Shown: positions 1 to 12,202, counted from the stretch's first letter. The stretch is DNA of 64,000 nt from Naegleria lovaniensis (GCF_003324165.1 NW_025407835.1:372001-436000), one strand, 5' to 3'. Notes: generated by a model not told the origin, from the sequence alone. Program-made: numbers and translations.

Positions 1-1
1 A

Positions 2-3000
2 GGTTATCTGGGAAGAACTGAGTTACCAGAGTCTTTGAAAGCGCTTTTCAGACCTGTTACTGTCGTAGTACCAGACTTGGAGTTAATTTGTGAAAACATG
101 CTAATGGCAGAAGGTTTCAAAGAGGCAAAACAATTAGCGAAAAAATTTATTACCCTGTACAGTTTAAACAAAGATTTACTTTCAAAGCAAGACCATTACG
201 ATTGGGGACTTCGTGCCATCAAATCTGTCTTGGTTGTTGCTGGTACCTTAAAAAGATCCGAACCGTCTATGCCTGAAACTCAAGTACTTATGAGAGCTCT
301 CAGAGATTTCAATCTACCAAAGATTGTACAAGACGACTTGGAAGTCTTCACTGGTTTAATTAATGATTTATTCCCAGGAATCGACCCTCCTCGTAAGGTA
401 GATAAGGAATTTGAGCAAATAGCTGCTGAACAAATTGCAGAAATGAAATTGCAACCTGAAGACAGCTTGGTGCTGAAAGTGGTTCAGTTAGCAGAATTGT
501 TAGAAGTACGTCATAGCGTCTTTATTATTGGTCCTTCTGGCTCTGGAAAATCTGTTTGTTGGAAATCTCTTGCTGCAGCAAAACGAGCAAGACATGAAAA
601 AGTTCTTGTGAGGTATCTCGACCCCAAGGCAATTACGTCTCATGAGCTTTACGGTTACAAGAATGATCAAACTGATGAATGGAGAGATGGATTGCTGAGT
701 AGTATCATGAAAAATTTGGCAGAGAGAGAAGATACAGATCCAAAATGGATTATACTCGACGGTGACCTTGATACTGAATGGATTGAGTCAATGAACTCTG
801 TCATGGACGACAATCGAATTCTAACTCTTGCAAACAATGATCGTATTCCATTGCTTTCACACATGAGGTTGATATTTGAGATTTCACACTTGAAATACGC
901 AACGCCTGCCACAGTCTCGAGAGCCGGAGTACTATTCATTGGAGAAAAGGACATAGGATGGCAACCTTATGTAGCTTCATGGATCGACACTAGACCTCAG
1001 GTAGAACGTGCCCATTTAGTTATTCTGGTTGACAAGTACATACCTGAAACTCTAAAATTTATCAGAGCTAATTTCAAGCATTTAATTCCTCTTTCAGATT
1101 TTGACATGGTATCATCTCTTTTCCAAATTTTAGAAAGCTTGTTCGTAAAGTATCCAACCCATGGAGAGAAAGAAACAATAGAAAGCTTCTTTGCTTTTTC
1201 AACAATTTGGGCCTTCATGGGAGCTGTGGTTGACAATGAAAAACACACAAACAAAGGATTATTCGATAAGTGGTGGCGTACTACTTTTAAGACCGTCAAA
1301 TTTAGTGATGAATATTCTGTTTTTGACTTCTACTACAATCCAACATCAAAATGTATGGAACCTTGGAAAGATATAATGCCAAGTTATGAATTTGATGTTG
1401 ATATTCCAGTACCTCAAATTATGGTTCCAACAGAAGAGACAACATGCATTAGATATTTAATGGACCACGTTGTTGATTTTGGCAAGCCACTTATGTTGGT
1501 TGGAAATGCGGGAGTTGGTAAAACTCAAATCATTCAGGATAAGCTCAATAATTTGGATATTTTAAACTTTTCATCAACAACCATTAATTTCAACTACTAT
1601 ACCGACTCGGAGTCTCTTCAAAAGTTCTTGGAAAGCTCCTTAGAATCAAAGGGAGGAAAGAGACTTGGGCCACCAGGTAACAAAAAGATGATTTTCTTCA
1701 TTGACGATTTCAACATGCCAAAAGTGGACGCCTACGGCACGCAAACACCAATTGCTTTACTCAGACAGCACTTGGATTATGGATGCTGGTATGAACGAGC
1801 AAAATGGAATTTGAAAGAAATCATTAAGGTTCAATATATTTGTGGTATGAACCCCACAGCTGGTAGTTTTGTTGTAAATCCTCGATTGCAACGTCATTTC
1901 ATAACTTTGGGCATTAACTTCCCATCAAGAGCTAGTTTACAGAAAATTTATGGCGCAATCTTAAGTGGTCATCTGAAAAGATTCTCTTCAGATATCAGTA
2001 ACTTGGTCAATAATATCATGAATTCAGTTATTGACGTTCACGAAAAGGTTGTGAATGTTTTCCCAAAGACTGCCCACAAATTCCATTATGAGTTCAATTT
2101 AAGACAGCTCTCAAGCTTGTTTGAAGGATTGTTACGAAGCGAGCCTTCCGAGTTCAAAGACCAAAAAGCTGGAGCATTTAAATTTGCAAGATTAGTCGCC
2201 CATGAAATTTGTCGTGTATATGGAGATAGATTGTCTTCGAGGACTGATGTGGCTCTCTTTGAAAAAGATATTAAGGGAATTTTGAACGACAAATTCCCAG
2301 AGTTTGGTGGTGAAGCTGTTACAAGAAAGCCATTAGTATTCTCTCACTTTGTTAATGGTGCAGATGGATCGTATGATGAGTTCACCAGCATGGACAGTAT
2401 TAGAGCTGTCCTTGAGGAAGCGCTCGGCAGATATAACCAAACAAAGGCTTCCATGGATTTAGTCCTTTTCGAAGATGCTCTTGAACATATTTGCAGAATC
2501 AACAGAATCATTAAGGGAGCCAATGGTAATGCGTTATTGGTTGGTGTTGGAGGTAGTGGTAAACAAAGCTTATCAAGACTTGCTGCCTATATTGGAGATT
2601 TTGAGATTTATAAAATTGTTATCACGAAGGAATATGGAGTTAACAATCTAAAAGAAGATTTAAAGATAATGTACAAGAAAGCAGGGAAAGGACAAAAATT
2701 AGTTTTCCTGATTAATGATAACCAAATTATTGACGAAAGATTTTTAGTATATATCAACGATTTACTTTCAACTGGTAATATACCAGACTTGTTTGCAAGT
2801 GATGAGCGTGAAGAAATTGCAAACTCTCTAAGAACAGAAGTGAAATCTGCAGGTATTTTTGACATCTCGAAGGAAAGCTGTTGGAAGTTTTTCATTAACA
2901 AAGTGAGGAAAAATCTACACGTTGTTTTGTGTTTCTCACCAGTTGGTGACAATCTTAGAATAAGAAGCAGAAATTTCCCTGCCATCATTAACTGTACTCA

Positions 3001-6000
3001 GATCGACTTTTTCTTCCCATGGCCTCAGGAAGCTCTTCTAAGTGTTGCTGATAAGTTTTTGAGACCTGAACAAGCGATTACTGGAGAAAACCATCCTTCC
3101 ATTGTAAAAGCAATGTCTTTTATGCATGAAAAAGTGAATGAATTCAGTGAAAAGTTTTTACAAGATTTAGGAAGACATACATATACCACTCCAAAGAGTT
3201 ATTTGGAATTTATTAAGCTTTACAAGTCATTGCTTTTCAAGAAGAGAGAACATATTAAATCACTCATTGACAGACTAAGCCAAGGAATACAAAAGTTGAG
3301 GGATACCACACAAAATGTTACAAAGCTTCAAAAGCAATTAGAGATTCAAGAGAAAGAGGTTAAAGAAAGAGAAGCAGCTGCTGATGTTATTCTGGAGAAA
3401 GTTAAAAAAGAAAGAGCCATTGTTGAAGCTGAAAATAGAAAGGCATTAACCGAGGAGAAAAATGCTTCAGAAATAAGCCAACAAGTTGCGCAACAGACTC
3501 TTGAATGTGAGGAAGAAGTTGCTAAAGCGAAACCAATTTTGGAAAGTGCAGAACAAGCTCTAAAGACGTTGAACAGAAACGAATTGACAGAATTAAGATC
3601 GTTCAAGACTCCAAACAAAAATGTATTGCTTGTTTTCCAAGCAGTTCTTATTTTGCTAAGTCCAAAGAATGGAGTATCAAAAGATTTGAGTTGGTCTGCA
3701 GCTCAAAAAGCCATGGCTAAAGGAGCAGACAAGTTTTTATCGTTACTAGAAGCATACGATGCTAAAAACATTCACCCACACATACTTCCAGCTATCAAGC
3801 CCTTTATGGACAATCCAGACTTTACTGGAGAGCAAATCAAGAAGCATTCATCTGCATCTGCTGGTTTGTGTGATTGGGTGAGAAATACCATTGAGTACAA
3901 TAGAGTGTTTGTGGATGTGAAACCTAAATTTGACAGTCTAGAAAAAGCCAAGATTGACAAAGCCAACGCCGAAGAAAAGTTGAATAAGGTGAGGAAGACA
4001 GTTTCCAAACTGCAAAAGCAGCTTAAAAAAATCGAAGCAGACTATCAAGCTGCTGAAGACGAGAAGAATGCAGCACTTGATATTGCAAGAAAAACACAAG
4101 AAAAACTTGACTTGGCTCAAAGATTCGTGAAAGCATTGTCTTCAGAAAATGCTCGTTGGGTAGAAGAAATTCAAAAATTACAAGCACTTAATAATGTTTT
4201 GATTGGAGATGTATTACTGGCTTCTGCTTTCATTTCGTATGCTGGTAGTTTCGATATGCATTTCAGAAACGATTTAGTGGAGTCTTGGAAGAAAGAAATG
4301 TTAGAGTTGAAGATACCAATTTCTGAAAACGTGAATATAGTTGATGTACTAACTAACGATGCTGAAATAGCCAAGTGGGGAAATCAAAAGCTTCCATCTG
4401 ACAAAACCAGTATAGAAAATGGCTGTATTTTACTGAATTGCGAAAGATGGCCACTAGTGATTGATCCTCAATTACAAGCAATTACCTGGATCAAGAATCA
4501 GTTCACAGATATTGTGTTACTGAGACTTGAACAGCATGACTTAATTGAAAAGATGGAGAGAGCAATACAAAAAGGAAGTACGGTGTTGATAGAAAACATT
4601 AAGGAGTCAATTGACGCAATTCTATCTCCGGTAGTTGGAAGAAACATTATTCATAGTGGCTCTGGAAAGTACATCAAACTTGGCAAAAACGAAGTTGAGT
4701 ATAATGAGAACTTTAGATTAATATTGCACACCAAGTTGAGTAACCCTCATTATAACCCTGAAATTCAAGCCGAAACAACATTAATCAATTTTTCAGTTAC
4801 GGAGGAAGGTTTAGAAGAGCAACTTTTAGCGCTAGTTGTACAGAAAGAGCGTTCAGATTTGGAAGAGAAAAAATCAGAGTTGAACACCAAGAAGAACGAG
4901 TTTAAGATCAAGCTAAAAGAGCTAGAAGACAATCTTCTTGAAAACTTGAAGTACAAGGGTGACATTCTTGGAAATGTAGATCTCATATCAGGTTTAGAAA
5001 ATACCAAGAAAACAAGCGAGGAAATCAAACTACAAGTTTTGGAGTCTATTGAAACAGAGAAGGATATTAACTCTGCAAGAGAAAATTATAGAAAAGTGGC
5101 TAAGAGAGGTTCCATGTTGTACTTCCTCTTAGATCAGCTTCAACTTGTTGAACACATGTACAAGTATTCTTTAGGAGCCTTTACTGTTGTTTTTAACAGA
5201 GCTATAACCAAAACGGAGAAGGTTGAAAATGAAGATCTTTTCGTCAGAATAGAAAAGTTGATTGATTCAATTACATTTTCATGCTATGAATATGTTGAAC
5301 GCGGTTTATTCGAAAGACACAAGCTCATATTTATTACAAACTTATGCTTTGCAATTAATCATGACAAGTTTAAGCCAGACCATTTAGACTTTTTAATTAA
5401 ATGCTCCCCTGATCCAAATACACCCAAAGAGAACCCATTTTCAGATTGGCTTTCAGATTTTAGTTGGAGAGCAATTTACAAGTTAAACCAATTGGAAGGT
5501 TTTGAAAAGTTATATGATGATATTGTGAATTCTGGAAAACGATGGAAGTTATGGTCCATGTTGGAAGCTCCAGAAAAAGAGAGTCTACCTCAAGAATGGA
5601 AGAAAAAGTCTGGCTTTGAAAAACTTCTCATCATTAGAGCGTTGAGACCTGATAGAATCACTCAAGCCTTGAAAGAATTTGTTGGAGAGATCATGGGCAC
5701 CAAGTATGTCGATTCAATTCCATTCTCATTAGATAAGATATTTGCAGAGTCAAGACCAAATACCCCTCTCTTCTTTATTTTGTTCCCTGGTGCTGACCCT
5801 ATCAAAACGATTGAGGCACTCGGAAAAAGACTTGGATTCTCTGAAGAGAATGAAAAGTTTGTGAACATTTCAATGGGTAAAGGCCAAGAAGAACATGCAG
5901 AAAGGCAACTTCAACGAGCCTATGAAATTGGTGGTTGGGTGGTTCTACAAAATATTCATCTCATGAAAAAGTGGTTACCAACATTGGAAAGAAAATTAGA

Positions 6001-7519
6001 AAAACTGTCAGAAGGCTCTCACAAAGATTTTCGTGTTTTCCTCACGGCAGAGCCAACACATCATCCTGTTATTCCTCAAAGTATTCTTCAAAACTCGATC
6101 AAAATTACAAACGAACCACCTCAAGATCTTTCAGCCAATTTACACAGAGCGCTTTCTAACTTTTCACAAGAGTTCTTTGAGTCCTCAATTAAGCAAAGCG
6201 AGTTCAAAACAATTCTCTTTGCACTTTGCTTTTTCCATGCTGTAGTATTGGGAAGAAGAAAGTTTGGCTTCCAAGGTTGGAGCAGAAGCTACAGTTTCAA
6301 CAATGGAGATTTAACAATTAGCGCTGATGTGTTGTATAACTACTTGGAAACCAATGACTCGATTCCATGGGAAGATATTAGATATATATTTGGAGAAATT
6401 ATGTATGGTGGTCATATCACGGATTACTGGGATCGTAGAACTTGCAGTACATACTTGAAATGTCTGTTAAGAGAACAATTATTTGATGAGATGGAATTGG
6501 GTCCTGGATTTAAGGCACCATCAAGCATGCAGTCTCTTGATGATTATCACGAGTTCATTAATGAAAAGTTACCATCCGAGTCACCTGCTCTGTTTGGGCT
6601 TCACCCTAATGCCGAGATTGACTTCCTGACCAACCAAGCTGAATCTCTATTTTCTTCAATCATTAGAATTAGAGGAGAGAGTGGTTCTTCCTCTCACGAT
6701 GCTATTGATGATTCAACGGCACATCAAATTGAAGAATTGTACAATATGCTTCCTGACAATTTTGATTTGGATGAAATTGCAAGTCGAGCAGACAAAAAGA
6801 TTCCTTTCGTAGCTGTTTGTTTGCAAGAATGTGAACGAATGAACATTCTGTTAACAGAAATCAAAACTTCACTCACAGAACTTCGAAAAGGTTTGAATGG
6901 AGAGTTAACCATTTCGGAACAAATGGACCATTTGAGAAAATCACTTTCCTATGATCAAGTTCCAGATCGATGGCATAAAGTTGCATATCCCTCTCGTAAA
7001 CCTCTCAATCCATGGTTTGAAGATTTAATCAAGAGAGTACGACAACTCGAAGAATGGAGTTCTGAATTGACTCTTCCAAAAGTGGTATGGCTTTCAGGTT
7101 TGTTCAATCCAATGGCATTCCTCACAGCAATCATGCAAACATCTGCTCGTAAGAATGGATATCCATTAGATAAGATGTGTATTCAAACAGAAGTTCTCAA
7201 AAAGACTCGATCTGAAATTCCACCCACTCCTCCCAGAGAAGGTTGTTATGTGGATGGATTTATTCTAGAAGGAGCTGGATGGGACATGAAAACAGGTATT
7301 CTGAGAGAGAGTGATCTCAAAGTATTACATACTCCAATGCCAGTCATTCACATCAAAGCAGTTCCAATTGACAAGAAGGACGTGAAAAGTATTTATGAAT
7401 GTCCTGTCTATATTACTCCACAACGAGGACCAACGTATATTTTCACAGCACAACTCAAAACGAAACATGATGTTTCCAAGTGGATTCTTGGTGGTGTTGC
7501 TTTACTACTTGGAAATTAA
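2..7519 (+). CDS. Axonemal outer-arm dynein heavy chain, beta class (5' truncated)
   Basis: Motor subunit of the flagellar outer dynein arm: couples ATP hydrolysis in an AAA ring to microtubule sliding. The frame is open from base 2, so the tail, linker and most of AAA1 lie upstream; about 2505 residues are in the window. Residue numbers count from base 2. P-loops: AAA2 GPSGSGKS near 177, AAA3 GNAGVGKT near 501, AAA4 GVGGSGKQ near 848. The stalk coiled coils lie near 1090-1190 and 1300-1370 and flank the microtubule-binding tip; AAA5, AAA6 and the C-terminal domain follow. AAA3 contains CGMNPTAGSFVVNPRLQRHF, which resembles outer-arm beta chains (DNAH9/11/17, sea urchin beta) and not DNAH5/8 or inner-arm chains. 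The C-terminal PVYITPQRGPTY and WILGGVALLL fit the same class. No intron is visible in this part. The next gene starts 76 bp downstream on the same strand. Confidence 0.95.
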   Translation, partial: GYLGRTELPESLKALFRPVTVVVPDLELICENMLMAEGFKEAKQLAKKFITLYSLNKDLLSKQDHYDWGLRAIKSVLVVAGTLKRSEPSMPETQVLMRALRDFNLPKIVQDDLEVFTGLINDLFPGIDPPRKVDKEFEQIAAEQIAEMKLQPEDSLVLKVVQLAELLEVRHSVFIIGPSGSGKSVCWKSLAAAKRARHEKVLVRYLDPKAITSHELYGYKNDQTDEWRDGLLSSIMKNLAEREDTDPKWIILDGDLDTEWIESMNSVMDDNRILTLANNDRIPLLSHMRLIFEISHLKYATPATVSRAGVLFIGEKDIGWQPYVASWIDTRPQVERAHLVILVDKYIPETLKFIRANFKHLIPLSDFDMVSSLFQILESLFVKYPTHGEKETIESFFAFSTIWAFMGAVVDNEKHTNKGLFDKWWRTTFKTVKFSDEYSVFDFYYNPTSKCMEPWKDIMPSYEFDVDIPVPQIMVPTEETTCIRYLMDHVVDFGKPLMLVGNAGVGKTQIIQDKLNNLDILNFSSTTINFNYYTDSESLQKFLESSLESKGGKRLGPPGNKKMIFFIDDFNMPKVDAYGTQTPIALLRQHLDYGCWYERAKWNLKEIIKVQYICGMNPTAGSFVVNPRLQRHFITLGINFPSRASLQKIYGAILSGHLKRFSSDISNLVNNIMNSVIDVHEKVVNVFPKTAHKFHYEFNLRQLSSLFEGLLRSEPSEFKDQKAGAFKFARLVAHEICRVYGDRLSSRTDVALFEKDIKGILNDKFPEFGGEAVTRKPLVFSHFVNGADGSYDEFTSMDSIRAVLEEALGRYNQTKASMDLVLFEDALEHICRINRIIKGANGNALLVGVGGSGKQSLSRLAAYIGDFEIYKIVITKEYGVNNLKEDLKIMYKKAGKGQKLVFLINDNQIIDERFLVYINDLLSTGNIPDLFASDEREEIANSLRTEVKSAGIFDISKESCWKFFINKVRKNLHVVLCFSPVGDNLRIRSRNFPAIINCTQIDFFFPWPQEALLSVADKFLRPEQAITGENHPSIVKAMSFMHEKVNEFSEKFLQDLGRHTYTTPKSYLEFIKLYKSLLFKKREHIKSLIDRLSQGIQKLRDTTQNVTKLQKQLEIQEKEVKEREAAADVILEKVKKERAIVEAENRKALTEEKNASEISQQVAQQTLECEEEVAKAKPILESAEQALKTLNRNELTELRSFKTPNKNVLLVFQAVLILLSPKNGVSKDLSWSAAQKAMAKGADKFLSLLEAYDAKNIHPHILPAIKPFMDNPDFTGEQIKKHSSASAGLCDWVRNTIEYNRVFVDVKPKFDSLEKAKIDKANAEEKLNKVRKTVSKLQKQLKKIEADYQAAEDEKNAALDIARKTQEKLDLAQRFVKALSSENARWVEEIQKLQALNNVLIGDVLLASAFISYAGSFDMHFRNDLVESWKKEMLELKIPISENVNIVDVLTNDAEIAKWGNQKLPSDKTSIENGCILLNCERWPLVIDPQLQAITWIKNQFTDIVLLRLEQHDLIEKMERAIQKGSTVLIENIKESIDAILSPVVGRNIIHSGSGKYIKLGKNEVEYNENFRLILHTKLSNPHYNPEIQAETTLINFSVTEEGLEEQLLALVVQKERSDLEEKKSELNTKKNEFKIKLKELEDNLLENLKYKGDILGNVDLISGLENTKKTSEEIKLQVLESIETEKDINSARENYRKVAKRGSMLYFLLDQLQLVEHMYKYSLGAFTVVFNRAITKTEKVENEDLFVRIEKLIDSITFSCYEYVERGLFERHKLIFITNLCFAINHDKFKPDHLDFLIKCSPDPNTPKENPFSDWLSDFSWRAIYKLNQLEGFEKLYDDIVNSGKRWKLWSMLEAPEKESLPQEWKKKSGFEKLLIIRALRPDRITQALKEFVGEIMGTKYVDSIPFSLDKIFAESRPNTPLFFILFPGADPIKTIEALGKRLGFSEENEKFVNISMGKGQEEHAERQLQRAYEIGGWVVLQNIHLMKKWLPTLERKLEKLSEGSHKDFRVFLTAEPTHHPVIPQSILQNSIKITNEPPQDLSANLHRALSNFSQEFFESSIKQSEFKTILFALCFFHAVVLGRRKFGFQGWSRSYSFNNGDLTISADVLYNYLETNDSIPWEDIRYIFGEIMYGGHITDYWDRRTCSTYLKCLLREQLFDEMELGPGFKAPSSMQSLDDYHEFINEKLPSESPALFGLHPNAEIDFLTNQAESLFSSIIRIRGESGSSSHDAIDDSTAHQIEELYNMLPDNFDLDEIASRADKKIPFVAVCLQECERMNILLTEIKTSLTELRKGLNGELTISEQMDHLRKSLSYDQVPDRWHKVAYPSRKPLNPWFEDLIKRVRQLEEWSSELTLPKVVWLSGLFNPMAFLTAIMQTSARKNGYPLDKMCIQTEVLKKTRSEIPPTPPREGCYVDGFILEGAGWDMKTGILRESDLKVLHTPMPVIHIKAVPIDKKDVKSIYECPVYITPQRGPTYIFTAQLKTKHDVSKWILGGVALLLGN

Positions 7520-7595
7520 CAGTACAATAAAACTCGATTTTAAAAGTTTCAGGTTCGCGAAAAAGTGGAATTTTTTTTAACCACCATCAAAAAAA

Positions 7596-8942
7596 ATGAT
7601 GCAACTCACACCCGAATTACAAAGTCTACTTTTCGGTTTTTCATCAACGGAGGAAGATACACAGCTGGAACAACATTTAGAGGAGCATCATAGACATGCA
7701 CAATCATCAACTACTACTGATTATCAATCAACAAGAAGCTCGGATTTTAATCATCACAACGATTTGAACAAATTATTTGCCGAACACAAAGTTTATTCCG
7801 AGAATGCTCTAGCCTTTATGAAGCGAAAGAAAACAGATGCCATGCAGACAGGTATAGAACCTTTTGATTCTATTATTGGTGAGATGAAACTTGCAGGATC
7901 CATTATTGAATTATACGGAAATGAAGGTCAGGGAATGACACAAACTTGCTATACAAGTATTTGCCATATGGCCATGCCAACACATTTCAAAATATTACAA
8001 TTTTCAGGAGATGAGAAAACAAAACCTAGGGAAGGATATCATGTATTATATTTTGATTTGGATGACAAATTCGATCAACACCGATTTATTGAAATTATTG
8101 AAATGTGTATTTTTAAATCGTATTTTGATTTGAAGAAAAAGAGAGGTGAACACATAAATTATGATGACATTACGGAAGAGAATGTAGTAGAAGAAGTTTT
8201 TGAATCTTCTGAAAGTAATTACAAATCATTCATCATGGAAGTTTTAAGTCGAGTACATATCTTTCGTATTGATAATTCATTTCAACTAGCACTCGCGTTC
8301 GAAGCTTTGTACAAACGCCATTTGGAAAGTAATAAGCTCAGAGACAAGTATATTTCACAAGATGTGGATGAAGACGAGAATTTTCTCACTCAACAACGAG
8401 TGTCTCTCAGATCTGTGGATAAAGGAGATAAGGACGCTCTTGAACAACTCAACTCTTACAAGGCCATTGTAGTGAATAGTTTAACACAATTCTACAAGAC
8501 ATACAATGAACATGACAGAAAGAATTGGGAGAGGGCTATAGAGTTGCTTGTACTTTTAACACATGGAAAGCAAATATTTACTCTCGCAACAGTATATGAC
8601 CCTTTCAGCAAAACATCTCGCCAAAAGTACAATCAAAAGAGGAATACGAGCTTTTACCAAGGAGCCAACAGACAATTTAATGAAGATCGATTAGCATCTG
8701 AACTCATACAGTTACATCGTGACGTTTTGAAGTACCCAACATGGACGCAACAAGTGAATTATCGTTTGCTTTTTGGAGGTGATTATCCTGATGCTTCATT
8801 GATGCCAGCAGGGGTCAAGTATGCATATCTACAAACTCTTCATAGTGGCAACACTGCCTCTAGCAATTTCCAAATTCCACACGGATACAAGGATCTTTTT
8901 AAGATTCAAATATTGGATCACGGTACCTTGTTTTTCAAATAA
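7596..8942 (+). CDS. XRCC2-like RAD51 paralogue with degenerate Walker motifs
   Basis: 448-residue single-exon gene. It resembles XRCC2, a RAD51 paralogue that acts in homologous recombination: an N-terminal extension of about 85 residues, a P-loop-like segment near 105-117 (ELYGNEGQGMTQTC), VLYFDLDDKFD near 150 matching XRCC2 VLFIDTDYHFD, a Walker B-like segment IVVNSLTQFY near 291, and an end resembling the XRCC2 C-terminus. The Walker A lysine is replaced by Met (GQGMT instead of GxGKT) and the Walker B aspartate by Asn (VVNS instead of ILDS), so ATP binding or hydrolysis is unlikely. Published work on human XRCC2 found ATP binding dispensable, so this need not mean loss of function. The frame is intact and long, which argues against a pseudogene. 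The XRCC2 assignment is by motif order; another divergent RAD51 paralogue is possible. Confidence 0.7.
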   Translation: MMQLTPELQSLLFGFSSTEEDTQLEQHLEEHHRHAQSSTTTDYQSTRSSDFNHHNDLNKLFAEHKVYSENALAFMKRKKTDAMQTGIEPFDSIIGEMKLAGSIIELYGNEGQGMTQTCYTSICHMAMPTHFKILQFSGDEKTKPREGYHVLYFDLDDKFDQHRFIEIIEMCIFKSYFDLKKKRGEHINYDDITEENVVEEVFESSESNYKSFIMEVLSRVHIFRIDNSFQLALAFEALYKRHLESNKLRDKYISQDVDEDENFLTQQRVSLRSVDKGDKDALEQLNSYKAIVVNSLTQFYKTYNEHDRKNWERAIELLVLLTHGKQIFTLATVYDPFSKTSRQKYNQKRNTSFYQGANRQFNEDRLASELIQLHRDVLKYPTWTQQVNYRLLFGGDYPDASLMPAGVKYAYLQTLHSGNTASSNFQIPHGYKDLFKIQILDHGTLFFK

Positions 8943-9011
8943 ACATGGCGAACACTTGTTGTCAATGTGTAATTGATGATCCTCTTGTCACAAATTAAAT
9001 CAACCAAGAAT

Positions 9012-12000
9012 TTATTGGTTTATTTTCGTGAATTGGTTAGTAATAATAAAGTTCCTTAAACTTTCTTCAAAATTGAACTGCACACCCGACAAGTCAGAAG
9101 AACCATTGGGCTGAGTTTGCTTAGGTGGTTGTTGCTGGATAACCTGCGAAGTTTGAGTTATATTACATGGTTGTGTGAACACAGATAAAACCTTATCAAC
9201 ATCTCCATTTGAAGGCATGAAAGCCTTAAGTTTTAGGGCAACCTGCAATAAAAGGTTACCCCATTGCTTTTCAACTCTTGGATATCGTTTGTTGATGGCA
9301 ACAAGAATAGAGAACGAAGTCTGTAATAAATTGTACAGGTCGACAAGGTCATCTCTTGATCTTCGACCGCTCTCTGCATCTAAAATTGTTTCATAGTGAA
9401 TTTCGGTGGCCTTCGCAACAAATGGAGCAATCACAGCGTGTAATAACAAGAAATAGTCCGGACAAGATATGACAGTAATATTTCTAGCATATTCCTCAAC
9501 CAGTGGACCTTTGACGCCACTGTTGTGTAACAACCATGCTCTAACTCCATTGTTCACACAAAGTAGCAAAGCTGTGGCCAGTTTTGTTTGTAATTCAGAA
9601 TAAGTACGCATTTGTTCATGACCAGTATAAGCATTTTCCATTTCGTTCAAAACAGATAAATATTCTGGAAGGGTATTCGAGTCGAGACGCTTTGTCAAAA
9701 TTGTCAAGTCAGATTTCGATATTTTTCCAGTAAACAAAATTATACACTCTGCAATAAAAGCGCCAATTTCTTCCATGAACGTATAACCTTTCAAAGCAAA
9801 ATATCCAGTTGTCAGTGGTGGCATAACACCCGATCCCAAGAAGCCAGAAATGCAAGCAACAAGTTTTAACTTCTCAACTTTAAACTCGTCTTCAGTAAGA
9901 TATGCGTACATGGAGGGGCAATTTTCATCAACATCTCCAACAAATCTCAATGCGACATCATTAGAGACAATTCCAGCTCTTTCTTTTCTCCTATTGATTA
10001 AATAAATATCAGTAGATGTTATAAATTGATATGCAGTATCAGTATCTCCAATTCCTGCACAGTACAATGCTAAATTGCTATAAGCTCCAACTACTATAAT
10101 ATTGTTTCGATCTTTGATATCCTTGAGCTCCAATAAGCTTCTATGGTACGCTTGTTTGGCTTGCAAAGGTTCACAAAATCGTTGGCATGTTACGGCATAG
10201 ATAGCGTAAATAAGAGCAAGTTGATCTGGGCTGTATTGACCTCGAACATAGTGTGGACTAAAAAGTGCATCCTCCATAATTTCTGTACTTATTAGAGGAT
10301 AGCCCAAGCTTATAACTTCGTCATAAAAATCAATGGATTTCCTCTTGATCGCACTAATGTTCAAATTTTCATTGGAGGCCATGTAACTTTCCAAGCTATA
10401 TGAATTGTTTACCAAATCTTTTACTCCGTTAGAATCAGCAGATCGCATCAGAGTGTCCAAAATTTGAAAGATATAGGCCTTGTCAGGGCTAGAGAGCAAT
10501 ATTGAAAGTAGCTGACAAAGAGTGTTTTGGGGCATATTGGGATTTGATAGAGCATTAAGTAAGGCCTTTGCGGACTCCATATCAATTGATTGGCCATTCA
10601 CAAAATGGCTGGGGTTAATGTTATTTTGGCTCTCGTTGCCAGTGTTTGGCGCCGTAACAATCATGCTATTTTGATTGTCATAAACAATGTTAGTTGATTG
10701 GGACGAAGTGGCCACGGTTGTTGGTACAGGATGAATGGTTTCAACATTTGTCTGCATTTGCTCGTTTGTTAGTGAAGGACTGCTTTGATTATTAGGAGAA
10801 ATTATGATATGTGTTGTGTCAGGCTTGAGCTGATTGGAGTCAGATATAACAGTTTCGAGATTTTGTTCAGTCTTGATTGTCTTCTTTTTTTTCTTTGCGT
10901 CTGTTTCTTCTGATTTCTTGCGTTTCTTTACGTTTGTAGTGTTTTCAAATGTCACATTAGTTGTAATCTTCATATTTGGAGAAGAGGAGCCTGAATTGCT
11001 GTTAGAATCAAGTTGTGATAAATCTATTTCACCGGCACTTTGAGGTATATATTTGATTTGATCAAGGGAAGTGTAGGGTTGAAATTGTTCTGAAGCATTC
11101 AAAGCTCTTCCTTTTTTTCTTGGTGTTCTGTATTGACATGGAATACCTTTGGAAGCGCAAGAACTGCATGACGGAAGAACTCTGTTGCATCTCTTGTGCC
11201 GCTGTCTGCATTGAACACAAGCAATTGGGAAAAGCTTAGCTCCACTACAAGCCAATGCAGATGAAACGTCGTCCAATTGGTTGTTCACAGAAATTTCCAT
11301 TTTTGATTGTTGGGTTGTGATATCCTGATCGAATTTTGTGTTTTCCTTTTTGAGCTTTTTTTTCTTTGGTGCCTGTTGTTGATGGTTGCTCTTACTTGGT
11401 GATGTTGTTGTTGCATCACTTGGAGCATACATGTTGAATGTCATTTCTTGATGTGATGATCCTTGACTTGGTTGTTGTTGTTGAGGATTAAATTCTACGA
11501 ACTTTCTGTCATATGAAATAGTGTTGGGATAATCATACGTCGATGTAAAAGTACGAGGGGAAGATTCTCGTGGTTGTACTACGCTGACATGCGACGATGG
11601 CATGACGTTGTCTACCACGTTGGAGATGCTATTGGTATTACTACTAGGAGTGTTGGTCATCATATTCGGAGAAGAGCGTTGAATTTGATAGTTCATCATG
11701 CTAGGATTATTGTGTTGTCTGTACTGGTGTTGTGTTTGTGAGTTGGCATACAATAGAGACGAAGAGAGGGATTGAGTATTTAATGAGGTGTTTTGTTGTT
11801 GTGGGATGTGCTGTTGATATGATGTGGACGGTATCCTATGTTGTTGATCGTATGAATGCAAATTACGGGTGGGTAATGTTGATGGTTGTTGTTGTTGGTG
11901 ATAGTGATACAAGCCGTGGTGCGGCGATGATTGATATTGCATGTTTGTTGTTGATGATGATGGCATCACATTCATGCCCGACAAGGATGATGACGATGGC

Positions 12001-12170
12001 ATTCGTTGTGGTGGAGTGTAGGGTTGTGGCTGAGAATACGACAAAGACGAACCGCTCAAGTGTTGCTGCTGCTGTTGCATCCTGTTACTACTATCCACAG
12101 GTAGACCTTTCGGCATAGAAGACGACAATGATTGTAATGGTGGTGGCATCGGAGATTGATTCATCATGCG

Positions 12171-12202
<32 letters not shown>

